From assembly GCA_964452155.1 (NCBI GenBank), contig CAYVLC010000051.1:1-17597 (forward strand): DNA of 17,597 nucleotides, read 5' to 3'. The DNA comes from UBA2632 sp964452155. Its GTDB lineage: Bacteria > Bacteroidota > Bacteroidia > Bacteroidales > Dysgonomonadaceae. A program made the translations under genes and the position numbers. Shown here piece by piece: positions 1 through 7,533 of this stretch; within the stretch, counting starts at the first letter, position 1, and every line of letters starts with the position of its first letter. Under the pieces are notes generated by a model. That model was given only the letters and a program-made list of their open reading frames with translations. It made no database searches and was not told the DNA's origin.

Positions 1-51
1 ATTTCTGCGCTTTTTAGGCGGCTTGCTAGTTGTAGAGTTTTTTGAAGTCAT
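1..51 (-). CDS. N-terminal fragment of an unidentified leftward gene
   Basis: An ATG (complement of 49-51) opens a frame that runs without a stop to the window edge, giving 17 residues, MTSKNSTTSKPPKKRRN. This stretch is rich in Ser, Thr, Lys and Arg, has no hydrophobic core and therefore no signal peptide, and looks like a disordered basic tail. Basic starts of this kind occur in FtsK-type DNA translocases and in other nucleic-acid-binding proteins of Bacteroidota, but 17 residues do not allow an identification. A TAnnTTTG-type element (TAGTTTTG, minus strand, 225-232) lies upstream but far away. The gene is divergent from the PD40 gene at 297. Confidence 0.45.
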   Translation of the reverse strand, partial: MTSKNSTTSKPPKKRRN

Positions 52-296
52 AATTGTTTCGTAGAAAAGGATTATGTTTTATTTTGCTGGTAAAAATACA
101 CTTTTTATTTTGGTTCTTACAACAGATCTACTAATTTAACATCACTAAAAGCATAAAAGCAATATTATCTATTGAAAATGATCTTTTTTCAGAATTCGAA
201 ATGCAAAATCAATTTCAAAACAAACAAAACTAAACGACTTATTCAAGTATTTTCATTATTTTTACCGTATAAAACTCTTTATAATATCAAAAAAAT

Positions 297-1217
297 ATGA
301 GCAAAGTAATATACGCTACAATTATTGGTGCAATGTTTTCGATGTGTGCCATTTCTCAATCAGAGCCATCCCCTATCGTTAGCCAACTAGTAATCCTTGA
401 TGTAAAAACAGGTAAGGAGAAGATTGTATTGCAAGAGAACAGGCATTTCGAAGCACCCAACTGGTCTCGCAATGGCGAGTTTCTGATAATAAATTCTGGT
501 GGATTGATTGAGAAAGTTTCTCTCGATGGAGAAAAGCTAGGAGTTATAGATACCCAGTTTGCAGATAAATGCAATAACGACCATGGTTTTTCGCTAGATG
601 GAAAGTGGTTGGTCATTAGCCATAACGATGAAATGGTAACTTCTAGCAATGGCAAATCCCGTATATTCATACTTCCGGCAGAGGGTGGGACACCCCGTCT
701 TATCACACCTCTAGCTCCAAGCTATTGGCATGGCATAAGCCCCGATGCTAAATGGATAGTATATTGCGCAATGCGCAATGAAGAGTGGGATGTGTATAAA
801 GCAGACACAAACACAGGTGAAGAAATTAGACTGACCAATGCGCCCGGACTGGACGATGGGCCTGAATTTAGCTACGATGGCGAATGGATTTATTTCAACT
901 CACATCGCACAAGCAGTATGCACCTATACAGAATGCGCCCCGATGGTTCTGAACAAACACAGCTTACCTTTGATGAATTTGACAACTGGTTTCCCCACCC
1001 AAGCCCAGATAACAAAAGTGTAGCTTACATATCATACATGGAAGACCAAGAAGGACAGCACCCATTTGGGAAAGATGTAAAAATTAAGTTGCTAGACGTA
1101 GCAACACTATCAACTCGAGATTTAACACCCGTATTTTATGGCGGACAAGGTACTCTAAATGTACACAGCTGGTCGCCCCAAGGCAACCAGCTGGCATTTG
1201 TACGCTATATAAAATGA
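297..1217 (+). CDS. Exported TolB-like PD40 beta-propeller protein
   Basis: This is a 306-residue protein with an N-terminal signal peptide (hydrophobic core about residues 5-19, likely cleavage near SQSEP), so it probably works in the periplasm or on the cell surface. The rest is a run of PD40/WD40-like blades: SPDAKWIVY about 148-156, SYDGEWIYF about 192-200 followed by LYRMRPDGSEQTQLT, SPDNKSVAYISY about 236-247 and SWSPQGNQLAFV about 291-302. The blades have the SPDG-x-W/I-x-Y pattern of TolB propellers. The family is common in Bacteroidota, where it is annotated as TolB-like, but no TolB partner genes (tolA, tolR, pal) are present here, so a role in the Tol system should not be assumed. 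A binding or scaffold role is the most that can be inferred. The gene converges on the DUF1080 gene with a 33-base gap. Confidence 0.85.
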   Translation: MSKVIYATIIGAMFSMCAISQSEPSPIVSQLVILDVKTGKEKIVLQENRHFEAPNWSRNGEFLIINSGGLIEKVSLDGEKLGVIDTQFADKCNNDHGFSLDGKWLVISHNDEMVTSSNGKSRIFILPAEGGTPRLITPLAPSYWHGISPDAKWIVYCAMRNEEWDVYKADTNTGEEIRLTNAPGLDDGPEFSYDGEWIYFNSHRTSSMHLYRMRPDGSEQTQLTFDEFDNWFPHPSPDNKSVAYISYMEDQEGQHPFGKDVKIKLLDVATLSTRDLTPVFYGGQGTLNVHSWSPQGNQLAFVRYIK

Positions 1218-1250
1218 AATGATTAATACGTTTGAATATAAATGAATCCG

Positions 1251-2063
1251 TTAATCTTTCAACACCTTAATCTCAACATTTCTGAAATCGCACGGATGCC
1301 CTTCGCTTTGAAGCGAGATGGTACCGCCAGTCAATATTTTTTGGCCGTTATTCATTTCCAGCATCTTCTCGTAATATTGCTCACGCTCATCCAGTTGTGG
1401 TTGGCTATATACCATTACGGTGTCGCCATTGATGATGTGTTTTACAATGTCGCCGCCACGTACTTCTAGCTCGGCTGTCACCCACTGGTCGTCCATATAG
1501 GTGTCTGACCAAGACTGTGTGCAATGATCAAGAATCAACTCATTGTCCATTACAATATTGGTGCCAGGTGTACACACACTACCTGTAACTTGTTGTCTTG
1601 TAGAGTCGCTACCCAACAATTGATATTCAATAGATACTGGGAAATCTTGATCTAGTGCCATGGTCTCTGGAGATTGGCCATGAAACATAATTCCGGAGTT
1701 GCGATATGCCCAACCAGGTGCACCAGTAGATTGTTCGCCAACAAATCTGTACTCTAAACGTAACAAATAGTGCGAAAAGGTGTCTTTGTAAAAAAGATGT
1801 CCAAATCGGTTGTCAAAAGTAGGGTAAGCCTCCTCGTCGTAGCGAATCTTCAAGATACCCTCTTCTATAGTAAAGGTATTGCCATAGTTGTGGCCTACTT
1901 CGTAGTTGGTTATTTTTACTGTCCAATCGTCAAGATTGTCGTGGGCCAATAGTTGTATCCATTCAGATGACTCGTCACTTGGCTTGGTTTTCGAATTGCA
2001 GCTAACAAAACCAATACTCGCTAGCGTGATAAATGTTGCAAAAAAGAAAGATAGTGTTCTCAT
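1251..2063 (-). CDS. DUF1080 (3-keto-disaccharide hydrolase family) lipoprotein
   Basis: This is a 270-residue protein. I chose the start at 2063 because it gives a clean lipoprotein signal: MRTLSFFF, then a hydrophobic stretch, then a lipobox-like FVSC with Cys22. A longer frame from 2192 would add 43 residues without a signal logic and would run over the likely promoter at 2090-2097. The mature part has the concanavalin-like DUF1080 fold signatures: NSGIMFHG about 122-129, EYQLLG about 146-151, an HIINGDTVM segment about 209-217 and the closing ISLQSEGHPCDFRNVEIK about 249-266. The family includes enzymes that act on 3-keto-glycosides, as well as many uncharacterised members in glycan-using bacteria. 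No oxidoreductase or SusCD pair is nearby, so the substrate is unknown. It probably sits in the outer membrane or on the periplasmic side. Confidence 0.85.
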   Translation of the reverse strand: MRTLSFFFATFITLASIGFVSCNSKTKPSDESSEWIQLLAHDNLDDWTVKITNYEVGHNYGNTFTIEEGILKIRYDEEAYPTFDNRFGHLFYKDTFSHYLLRLEYRFVGEQSTGAPGWAYRNSGIMFHGQSPETMALDQDFPVSIEYQLLGSDSTRQQVTGSVCTPGTNIVMDNELILDHCTQSWSDTYMDDQWVTAELEVRGGDIVKHIINGDTVMVYSQPQLDEREQYYEKMLEMNNGQKILTGGTISLQSEGHPCDFRNVEIKVLKD

Positions 2064-2089
2064 ATCAAAATAAATGTATAATGTTTTTA

Positions 2090-2097
2090 CAAAGATA
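2090..2097 (-). promoter_or_regulatory. Promoter -7 element for the DUF1080 gene
   Basis: The minus strand reads TATCTTTG, an exact match to the Bacteroidota -7 consensus TAnnTTTG. It lies 26 bases before the chosen ATG at 2063, giving a leader of roughly 20 bases. The best upstream TTTG is at 2123-2126, about 25 bases away, which is longer than the usual 19-21, so the -33 element is weak. This site supports the shorter gene start. Confidence 0.5.
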
Positions 2098-2206
2098 TAA
2101 ATATTGTGGTGAATTAAGATAACAAAAACATTATATGTGAAGCTTATTGCATAAATATTTTTATAATCTATTCGAAAGAAGTTTCTTTGCATAAAATTGA
2201 ATTTAC

Positions 2207-4150
2207 GTGGTATCAGTAGAAAATCTAAATGTTGAGTTCGGAGGCTTCACCCTCTTCGACGAAGTGTCGTTTGTTTTGAATAAGAACGAACGGATAGCTC
2301 TTGTTGGTAGAAATGGTGCAGGCAAATCGACGCTTTTGAAAATAATAGCAGGATTACAACAACCCACCGGTGGCGTCATTTCGTATCCAAAGGAGGTTAC
2401 TGTTGGATATTTGCCGCAGCAGATGATCTTAGACAACACGCGCTCCGTAAAAGATGAGGCAAGCATGGCTTTTGCACACCTCACCCAGATGCAAGATAAG
2501 CTAGATGCCATGCACAGAGAAATGGCAGAGCGAACGGACTTTGAATCGGAGGACTACCTGAAACTAATAGACCGATCGTCGGTATTACAAGAACAACTAT
2601 TGATGCATGGCATTAATAACTTTGAGGCAGAAATTGAGAAGACTCTCATAGGGCTGGGGTTCTTGAGAAGCGATTTCGACCGACCTACCAAGGAATTTAG
2701 TGGCGGGTGGCGCATGCGCATAGAGTTGGCCAAACTATTGATGCGAGCTCCCGATGTGCTTCTGCTCGATGAGCCCACCAACCATTTGGATATAGAATCT
2801 ATCCAGTGGCTCGAAAGGTTTCTTGCCCGTAGTGCCAACGCAGTGATGCTGGTGTCGCACGATAGGGCATTTCTAGATGCTGTAACCAATAGAACTATTG
2901 AAATTTCGCTCGGGCAAATATTTGACTACAAAGTAAACTATTCAGAATATGTAGTGCTACGCAAAGAGCGACGTGAACAACAGATGCGAGCTTATGAAAA
3001 CCAACAAAAACAGATTGGAGATACTGAGGCTTTTATTGATCGGTTTCGCTACCAAGCATCTAAGTCTATACAAGTACAATCGCGCATAAAACAACTTGAC
3101 AAACTAGCGCGTGTAGAAGTGGACGATATAGATACTGCGCAGTTAAACTTGAAGTTTCCACCGGCTCCACGCTCAGGTTCTTACCCAGTAACTATGGAAA
3201 ATGTTAAGAAAATATATGGAGACCACTCTGTCTTCTCCAATGTTTCGTTCACCATCAATAGGGGCGAGAAACTAGCCTTTGTTGGTAAGAACGGTGAGGG
3301 TAAGTCCACCTTAGTGAAATGCATTATGAATGAAATTGACTATGGTGGAAAGCTTGAGCTAGGGCACAACGTGAAAATTGGATACTTTGCTCAAAACCAA
3401 GCACAACTGCTCGAAGAAAACATGACTGTGTTTGAAACCGTGGACTATGTTGCCACGGGTGATATCCGCACACAGATACGTGGTATTCTGGGTGCATTTA
3501 TGTTTGGAGGCGAAGCTTCCGATAAACTAGTAAAGGTTTTGTCGGGTGGCGAGAGAAGCCGACTGGCTATGATTCGTCTGTTGCTAGAGCCTGTAAACCT
3601 GCTTATCCTCGATGAACCTACCAATCACTTAGATATGGCATCGAAAGATGTCTTGAAGCAAGCCATTCTGGACTTTGATGGCACAGCAATAATTGTGTCG
3701 CACGATCGCGATTTCTTAGAGGGATTGGTTACTAAGGTGTATGAGTTTGGTGGTGGTAAAGTGGTAGAACATATGGGTGGTATATATGATTTTCTTGAAA
3801 AGAAAAATATGGAGAGCTTGCAACAATTGGAACTCTCTACCAATCATGCCACCAAAGCTGTAGAAGACACCAAAGAAACTGTATCTGAAAACAAACTCTC
3901 TTATCAAGAACAGAAAGAACGCAATCGAATCATTCGCAGATTAGAAAGAAAGGTGGAGGAGCTAGAAAAAGAGATTCATCTATTGGAGTTGAAAACCAAA
4001 GAGATAGAAGAAAAACTATCAACACCCGAAGGGGCTGCCGACCCTACCCTATATCAATCGCATATAGACATACAGCAACTCATAGTTTCTACCATGACAA
4101 AGTGGGAGCAAGCAACTATAGAATTGGAAGAGATGAATGACAATGAGTAA
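2207..4150 (+). CDS. ABC-F family ATPase (two ATP-binding cassettes)
   Basis: This is a 647-residue soluble protein with two ABC cassettes and no membrane domain, the layout of ABC-F translation factors (EttA/Uup/YheS type). Cassette 1 has Walker A GRNGAGKST at 34-42, the signature FSGGW at 164-168, LLLDEP at 185-190 and SHDR at 217-220. A charged linker at about 240-310 fits the P-site tRNA interaction motif. Cassette 2 has Walker A GKNGEGKST at 360-368, LSGGE at 445-449, ILDEP at 467-471 and SHDR at 498-501. Residues about 565-605 form a coiled coil, as in Uup/YheS-like members. The start is GTG: an in-frame TGA at 2198-2200 rules out anything much longer, and MVSVENLNVEF matches where relatives begin. 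These proteins bind the ribosomal E site and ease stalled or special translation states. Resistance-type members exist, but nothing here shows that activity. A partial -7 element (TTTCTTTG, 2182-2189) precedes it. Confidence 0.95.
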   Translation: MVSVENLNVEFGGFTLFDEVSFVLNKNERIALVGRNGAGKSTLLKIIAGLQQPTGGVISYPKEVTVGYLPQQMILDNTRSVKDEASMAFAHLTQMQDKLDAMHREMAERTDFESEDYLKLIDRSSVLQEQLLMHGINNFEAEIEKTLIGLGFLRSDFDRPTKEFSGGWRMRIELAKLLMRAPDVLLLDEPTNHLDIESIQWLERFLARSANAVMLVSHDRAFLDAVTNRTIEISLGQIFDYKVNYSEYVVLRKERREQQMRAYENQQKQIGDTEAFIDRFRYQASKSIQVQSRIKQLDKLARVEVDDIDTAQLNLKFPPAPRSGSYPVTMENVKKIYGDHSVFSNVSFTINRGEKLAFVGKNGEGKSTLVKCIMNEIDYGGKLELGHNVKIGYFAQNQAQLLEENMTVFETVDYVATGDIRTQIRGILGAFMFGGEASDKLVKVLSGGERSRLAMIRLLLEPVNLLILDEPTNHLDMASKDVLKQAILDFDGTAIIVSHDRDFLEGLVTKVYEFGGGKVVEHMGGIYDFLEKKNMESLQQLELSTNHATKAVEDTKETVSENKLSYQEQKERNRIIRRLERKVEELEKEIHLLELKTKEIEEKLSTPEGAADPTLYQSHIDIQQLIVSTMTKWEQATIELEEMNDNE

Positions 4151-4262
4151 TACAAAAAACTGACCTTTTCTCAAAACAAATAAAATATATAAATATCTTT
4201 TTGTTTGTTGAAAAATGCAAGATAGCGCGCCATACAACAAACAAAAACAACGCTACAAAACA

Positions 4263-4811
4263 ATGAAAGTAAAACTAAGTAAGCTTGTGCTCAAACTAAT
4301 GGGATGGAAAATAGGAAAAGTCCTTCCCGAAATTCCTAAATGCGTTATTGCAGTAGCTCCACATACAAGTAATTTGGATTTCATAATAGGTAAACTTGCC
4401 TATACTGCTATTGGTCGCACGGCTAATTTTCTAATCAAGAAAAGTTGGTTTGTATTTCCATTCAATTATCTCTTCAATAGCATTGGTGGTATCCCTGTTG
4501 ATAGAGACAGAAGAACCTCTATTACGGAGAAGATGGCTTTAGAATTCAAAAAAAGAGAAAAATTCCAATTGGCGCTCACCCCAGAGGGCACTCGCAAGCG
4601 GGTAAATAAATGGAAGAAAGGGTTTTATTTTATTGCATTGAACGCAAAAGTGCCCATTGTTTTGGTTGCTTTAGATTATGGCACAAAAACTGTATCATTT
4701 CTAGATACTTTCTACCCCACTGGCGATATAGAGGGAGATATAAAGATTATCAGATCGAAGTACAATAACGTTGAAGCTCGACATCCAGAACAATTCGTGA
4801 AAACAGTGTAA
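4263..4811 (+). CDS. PlsC-like 1-acyl-glycerol-3-phosphate acyltransferase family protein
   Basis: This is a 182-residue lysophospholipid acyltransferase-like protein, on the short side for PlsC. Motif I is HTSNLD (H34 and D39, the catalytic HX4D pair). Motif II is represented by FNSIGGIPVDRD at about 71-82 and motif III by PEGTRKR at 107-113, which would bind the acceptor phosphate. It likely acts at the inner face of the cytoplasmic membrane, moving an acyl chain onto a lysophospholipid or a related acceptor. The exact acceptor cannot be read from sequence. I prefer the ATG at 4263 because relatives begin close to the KLMGWK segment. An in-frame ATG at 4215 would add 16 polar residues. The gene follows the ABC-F gene by 112 bases on the same strand and converges with dinB, leaving only 17 bases between the stops. 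Confidence 0.88.
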   Translation: MKVKLSKLVLKLMGWKIGKVLPEIPKCVIAVAPHTSNLDFIIGKLAYTAIGRTANFLIKKSWFVFPFNYLFNSIGGIPVDRDRRTSITEKMALEFKKREKFQLALTPEGTRKRVNKWKKGFYFIALNAKVPIVLVALDYGTKTVSFLDTFYPTGDIEGDIKIIRSKYNNVEARHPEQFVKTV

Positions 4812-4828
4812 AGATCCTCGTCAATCGC

Positions 4829-5959
4829 TTATTCAATTATTGTACCTTTTACTTTATCAACATAAGGACCTATAGGATTATCAAAATCTATTTCCAATTG
4901 AATGGGCATGCCAGAGCAAACAATCTCTTCGGTATCGGGGTTCTTGAGTGTCAATCCGAGTAAGCGCACCTTCTTAGTTTCAACATCTTCCACACGGCTC
5001 ATCAGCTCCATGGCTATGCGCAACATCTCTTGTGGAGAAGTAATATAATGACCGAGTGTGATACTGCGTGTGATAATGGTGAAGTCGGAATATTTCACTT
5101 TCAGTGTCAAAGTTTTTGCTTTAAACTCACTTTTCTGTATTCTCCTTGCTACCTCTTGGGCTATTTTATCTAGCTCTAGCTCAATGCTGCCAAGGTCTGC
5201 AAGGTCATCCAGAAAAGTCTCTTCGGACCCCAATGATTTACGTATTCTTTCGGGTTGCACCTCTCTATCGTCTAGTCCTCTGGCATACTGATAATAGGCC
5301 AAGCCGGCCTTGCCAAAATGATGCGCTAGGTCCATCTCGCTCCATTTCTTCAAATCGGCACCATTGTATATCCCCAACTCATTCATTTTACCCGCAGTTG
5401 CTGGCCCCACACCAAAGAATCGGTTAATGGGGAGTTGCTCAATAAAAGCCTGGCCCTTTTGAGGAGTAATCACATATATACCATTGGGTTTTTTGTAGTC
5501 GGAAGCAATCTTTGCCAAGAACTTATTGTACGAAACTCCGGCAGATGCAGTAAGTTGAGTCCTTTCTTGAATCTTTTGCTTTATCTCTTTAGCAATGTGT
5601 GTGGCAGAGCGCATGTTCATTTTATTGGAGGTAACATCTAGATAGGCCTCATCAAGCGAAAGGGGCTCTACCATATCGGTATATTCAAGAAATATCTCAC
5701 GCACCTGTTCCGATACCGACCGATAGACCTCAAAGCGCGGCATTACAAAATTGAGATGAGGACATTTACGCAGTGCAACTACTGATGGCATAGCCGAATA
5801 TACTCCATATTTACGCGCTTCGTAACTAGCAGCTGCAACAACACCTCGCTTCTCGCCATAGCCTACAGCCAATGGCTTTCCTCTCAGCTCGGGATTGTCT
5901 CGTTGCTCAATCGATGCATAAAAAGCATCCATATCAATATGAAGTATCTTTCTTTTCAC
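4829..5959 (-). CDS. dinB: DNA polymerase IV (Y-family translesion polymerase)
   Basis: This is a 376-residue Y-family polymerase that copies past damaged bases. The palm has the N-terminal HIDMDAFYASIEQRDNPELRGKP block with catalytic D9, and SLDEAYLD with D103 and E104. Y14 sits where E. coli DinB has its steric gate F13. The thumb and little-finger parts follow (GVGPATAGKMNELGI helix-hairpin-helix about 215-230, then KSLGSEETF). Near the C-terminus QLEIDF fits a sliding-clamp binding hexapeptide, so clamp recruitment is likely. I set the start at the GTG at 5957-5959 because this aligns with the normal DinB start. The open frame continues upstream to an ATG at 6043, but that would add 28 hydrophobic residues unlike any DinB and would cover the promoter element at 5965-5972. 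No LexA-type site was recognised. Confidence 0.96.
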   Translation of the reverse strand: MKRKILHIDMDAFYASIEQRDNPELRGKPLAVGYGEKRGVVAAASYEARKYGVYSAMPSVVALRKCPHLNFVMPRFEVYRSVSEQVREIFLEYTDMVEPLSLDEAYLDVTSNKMNMRSATHIAKEIKQKIQERTQLTASAGVSYNKFLAKIASDYKKPNGIYVITPQKGQAFIEQLPINRFFGVGPATAGKMNELGIYNGADLKKWSEMDLAHHFGKAGLAYYQYARGLDDREVQPERIRKSLGSEETFLDDLADLGSIELELDKIAQEVARRIQKSEFKAKTLTLKVKYSDFTIITRSITLGHYITSPQEMLRIAMELMSRVEDVETKKVRLLGLTLKNPDTEEIVCSGMPIQLEIDFDNPIGPYVDKVKGTIIE

Positions 5960-5964
5960 AACTA

Positions 5965-5972
5965 CAAAGATA
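5965..5972 (-). promoter_or_regulatory. Promoter -7 element immediately before dinB
   Basis: The minus strand reads TATCTTTG, an exact TAnnTTTG match, and only five bases separate it from the GTG start of dinB. An ATTG at 5989-5992 is a poor -33 candidate at a short spacing. If this element is used, transcription would begin at or next to the start codon, so the mRNA would have almost no leader. Confidence 0.4.
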
Positions 5973-6088
5973 AAAAAATAGCACGAAACAATTAAGCTAA
6001 AGGTTAAAACAGAAAACAACTCGTTAAACAATAAGAGTGCCAAAGATGTTAAAAGGATAGTAAACCAATTAATACAGTTAGACTATTT

Positions 6089-7015
6089 ATGAAGAAAATT
6101 ACAATTCAGCTTTTAATGCTAACAACTGCCCTGTTTATGGCAGGAGCATGTACCAATACTAAAAACAAAGAAGCTGCAAATACTCATTATGAAGCAAATG
6201 GAGACGCCATGTATCCTACAATTGAGGGAATGACGCCATACGCAGTTACGGTGGCTGAAAAAGGAGCCGACGAGGCCAATCTGAAAATACAGATAGAGGT
6301 AGGCAAAATAATGGAGGTTGATTGCAATGAGCACCGCTTGGATGGCCATTTCGAAGACAAAACCTTAGAAGGTTATGGTTACGAATACTATGTTTTTGAG
6401 ACTAGTGGTAATGTAGCCTCAACAATGATGATGTGCCCAGATGATAAGAAGACAGAAAAATTCATATCGGGTATAGACCACTTCATCTCTTACAACAGCA
6501 AACTCACAACACCTGTATATGCACCTAAAGGTTACGAAGTGCGCTTCACAACATGGAGAGTGGACAATGAAAACAGAGCACAGCAAAACCCTAGTGCAGA
6601 CATCAACGCTGATGCTGCAAAACAACTTAAATCTTATCCTGATACAAGAGAAGATTATGACCGCTATGTAATATATCTACAAAAACTAGATAACGAAGAT
6701 GCACTTCGCCTAGAAATAATACCAGGCATAACCAAAGAAGTAGATTGCAACACCCACTGGCTCATAGGTGACTTTTATACCCAAGAGATAGAAGGAATGG
6801 GGTATGATTACCTAGTTTTTGAATCTGATGGTAACCTAGCTGCCACTCGTATGGCATGTCCAGACAACGAGCTAATAGAAAAATTTATTGCTGCAAATGG
6901 ACACTTTGGGCGATACAACAGCCAGTTGCCTGTAGTAGTTTTTGTTCCAAAAGGAGTAGAACTAAAATACAAAATATGGAAAGCAAACGACACACAAGTT
7001 GCCAACAAGTTGTAA
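6089..7015 (+). CDS. Tandem (double-domain) ecotin-family serine protease inhibitor, lipoprotein
   Basis: This is a 308-residue exported protein made of two complete ecotin domains, whereas classical ecotin has one. The N-terminus is a lipoprotein-type signal (MKKITIQLLMLTTALFMAGAC, Cys21). Domain 1 covers about 43-157 and has EVDCNEHRL with C79, LEGYGYEYYVF at about 93-103 and the reactive loop STMMMCPD with C116. Domain 2 covers about 183-299 and has EVDCNTHWL with C220, IEGMGYDYLVF at about 234-244 and the loop ATRMACPD with C257. The cysteine pairs match the ecotin disulfide (C50-C87 in mature E. coli ecotin). By the same alignment P1 is M113 in domain 1, as in E. coli, but R254 in domain 2, which suggests a trypsin-like target. 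The Trp of the ecotin C-terminal dimer strand is kept in both (W156, W297). A linker of about 25 polar residues joins the domains. Role inferred: shielding the envelope from foreign serine proteases. Confidence 0.93.
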   Translation: MKKITIQLLMLTTALFMAGACTNTKNKEAANTHYEANGDAMYPTIEGMTPYAVTVAEKGADEANLKIQIEVGKIMEVDCNEHRLDGHFEDKTLEGYGYEYYVFETSGNVASTMMMCPDDKKTEKFISGIDHFISYNSKLTTPVYAPKGYEVRFTTWRVDNENRAQQNPSADINADAAKQLKSYPDTREDYDRYVIYLQKLDNEDALRLEIIPGITKEVDCNTHWLIGDFYTQEIEGMGYDYLVFESDGNLAATRMACPDNELIEKFIAANGHFGRYNSQLPVVVFVPKGVELKYKIWKANDTQVANKL

Positions 7016-7072
7016 AACAACTACAGAGATAAAGGAGCACAAGCTAAAGCTATAGCAAGGGGCAAACAAAAT

Positions 7073-7111
7073 AAAATGAGCGGACTAATTGAAATAGTTC
7101 GCTCATTTTTT
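7073..7111. terminator. Two-way intrinsic terminator
   Basis: Arms ATGAGCGGACTA (7076-7087) and TAGTTCGCTCAT (7095-7106) form a 12-pair stem with one G-T wobble around a 7-base loop. The stem is extended by flanking A's on the left and a run of six T's on the right (7106-7111). It ends the ecotin gene (stop at 7015), and because the left side is A-rich it can also serve the minus-strand operon ending at 7148. Confidence 0.85.
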
Positions 7112-7147
7112 CTGCAAGAAAAACAACAATCATTAGTATATATGCTA

Positions 7148-7496
7148 TTACTTTTCTAAAAGCTCCTTTATAACCATCGCATTATTACTTCCAATGTCTT
7201 TAGCAGCAAATAGTAAAGTTATCTTTTCAGATTTTGCTTTACTGCGCAACCTGTTTAACTCCTCTTTGTGGTCCTGTAATTCTTTCTTGTAAAGCTTGCG
7301 GAATTCTTCGAAGTGATCAGGGTCATGGCCAAACCACTTTCGGAGCTCTGTGGAGGGTGCTAGGTCTTTCAACCACTTATCAAAGTGTGCATCCTCTTTT
7401 TTTTACTCCTCTTGGCCAAAGACGATCGATAAGAACACGATAGCTGTCATCTTCAGATTTATTGTCATAGGCCCTTTTAATGCTTATTGATTTCAT
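7148..7496 (-). pseudogene. YeaO-type DUF488 gene with a +1 frameshift in an A8 tract
   Basis: From the ATG at 7494-7496 the frame gives MKSISIKRAYDNKSEDDSYR, then VLIDRLWPRGVKK, which is the N-terminal half of YeaO-like DUF488 proteins. At a run of eight T's on the plus strand (7397-7404, A8 in the mRNA) the frame is lost and ends at TGA (7380-7382) after 38 residues. The next frame resumes at once with EDAHFDKWLKDLAPSTELRKWF and continues to the stop at 7148, closing with the typical LLFAAKDIGSNNAMVIKELL. With seven A's the product would be 115 residues, the same length as E. coli YeaO. The rest of the coding sequence shows no decay. It may be a fresh mutation, a reading error in the homopolymer, or a gene rescued by slippage on the A tract. 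It is the last gene of the minus-strand run, 37 bases after another DUF488 gene. The biochemical role of the family is not settled. Confidence 0.85.
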
Positions 7497-7533
7497 AAAA
7501 TAGAAAGATTAAGATTTGAATTCAGAATTAATT

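Noticed and set aside
297..1217. Calling the PD40 protein the Tol-Pal component TolB
   Set aside because: It is shorter than TolB, lacks the TolB N-terminal domain and has no tol or pal neighbours. Only the propeller blades are shared.
1242..1469. Open frame on the plus strand inside the DUF1080 gene
   Set aside because: It lies antisense to a well-supported gene, has no domain pattern and its residues mirror the codons of the minus-strand protein.
2064..2192. N-terminal extension of the DUF1080 gene by 43 codons
   Set aside because: The internal ATG at 2063 gives a proper lipoprotein signal, and a promoter -7 element lies inside the extension.
2207..4150. Antibiotic resistance ABC-F (Vga/Lsa/OptrA-like)
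   Set aside because: The sequence follows the common housekeeping Bacteroidia type with a short linker and a C-terminal coiled coil. Nothing specific to resistance members is visible.
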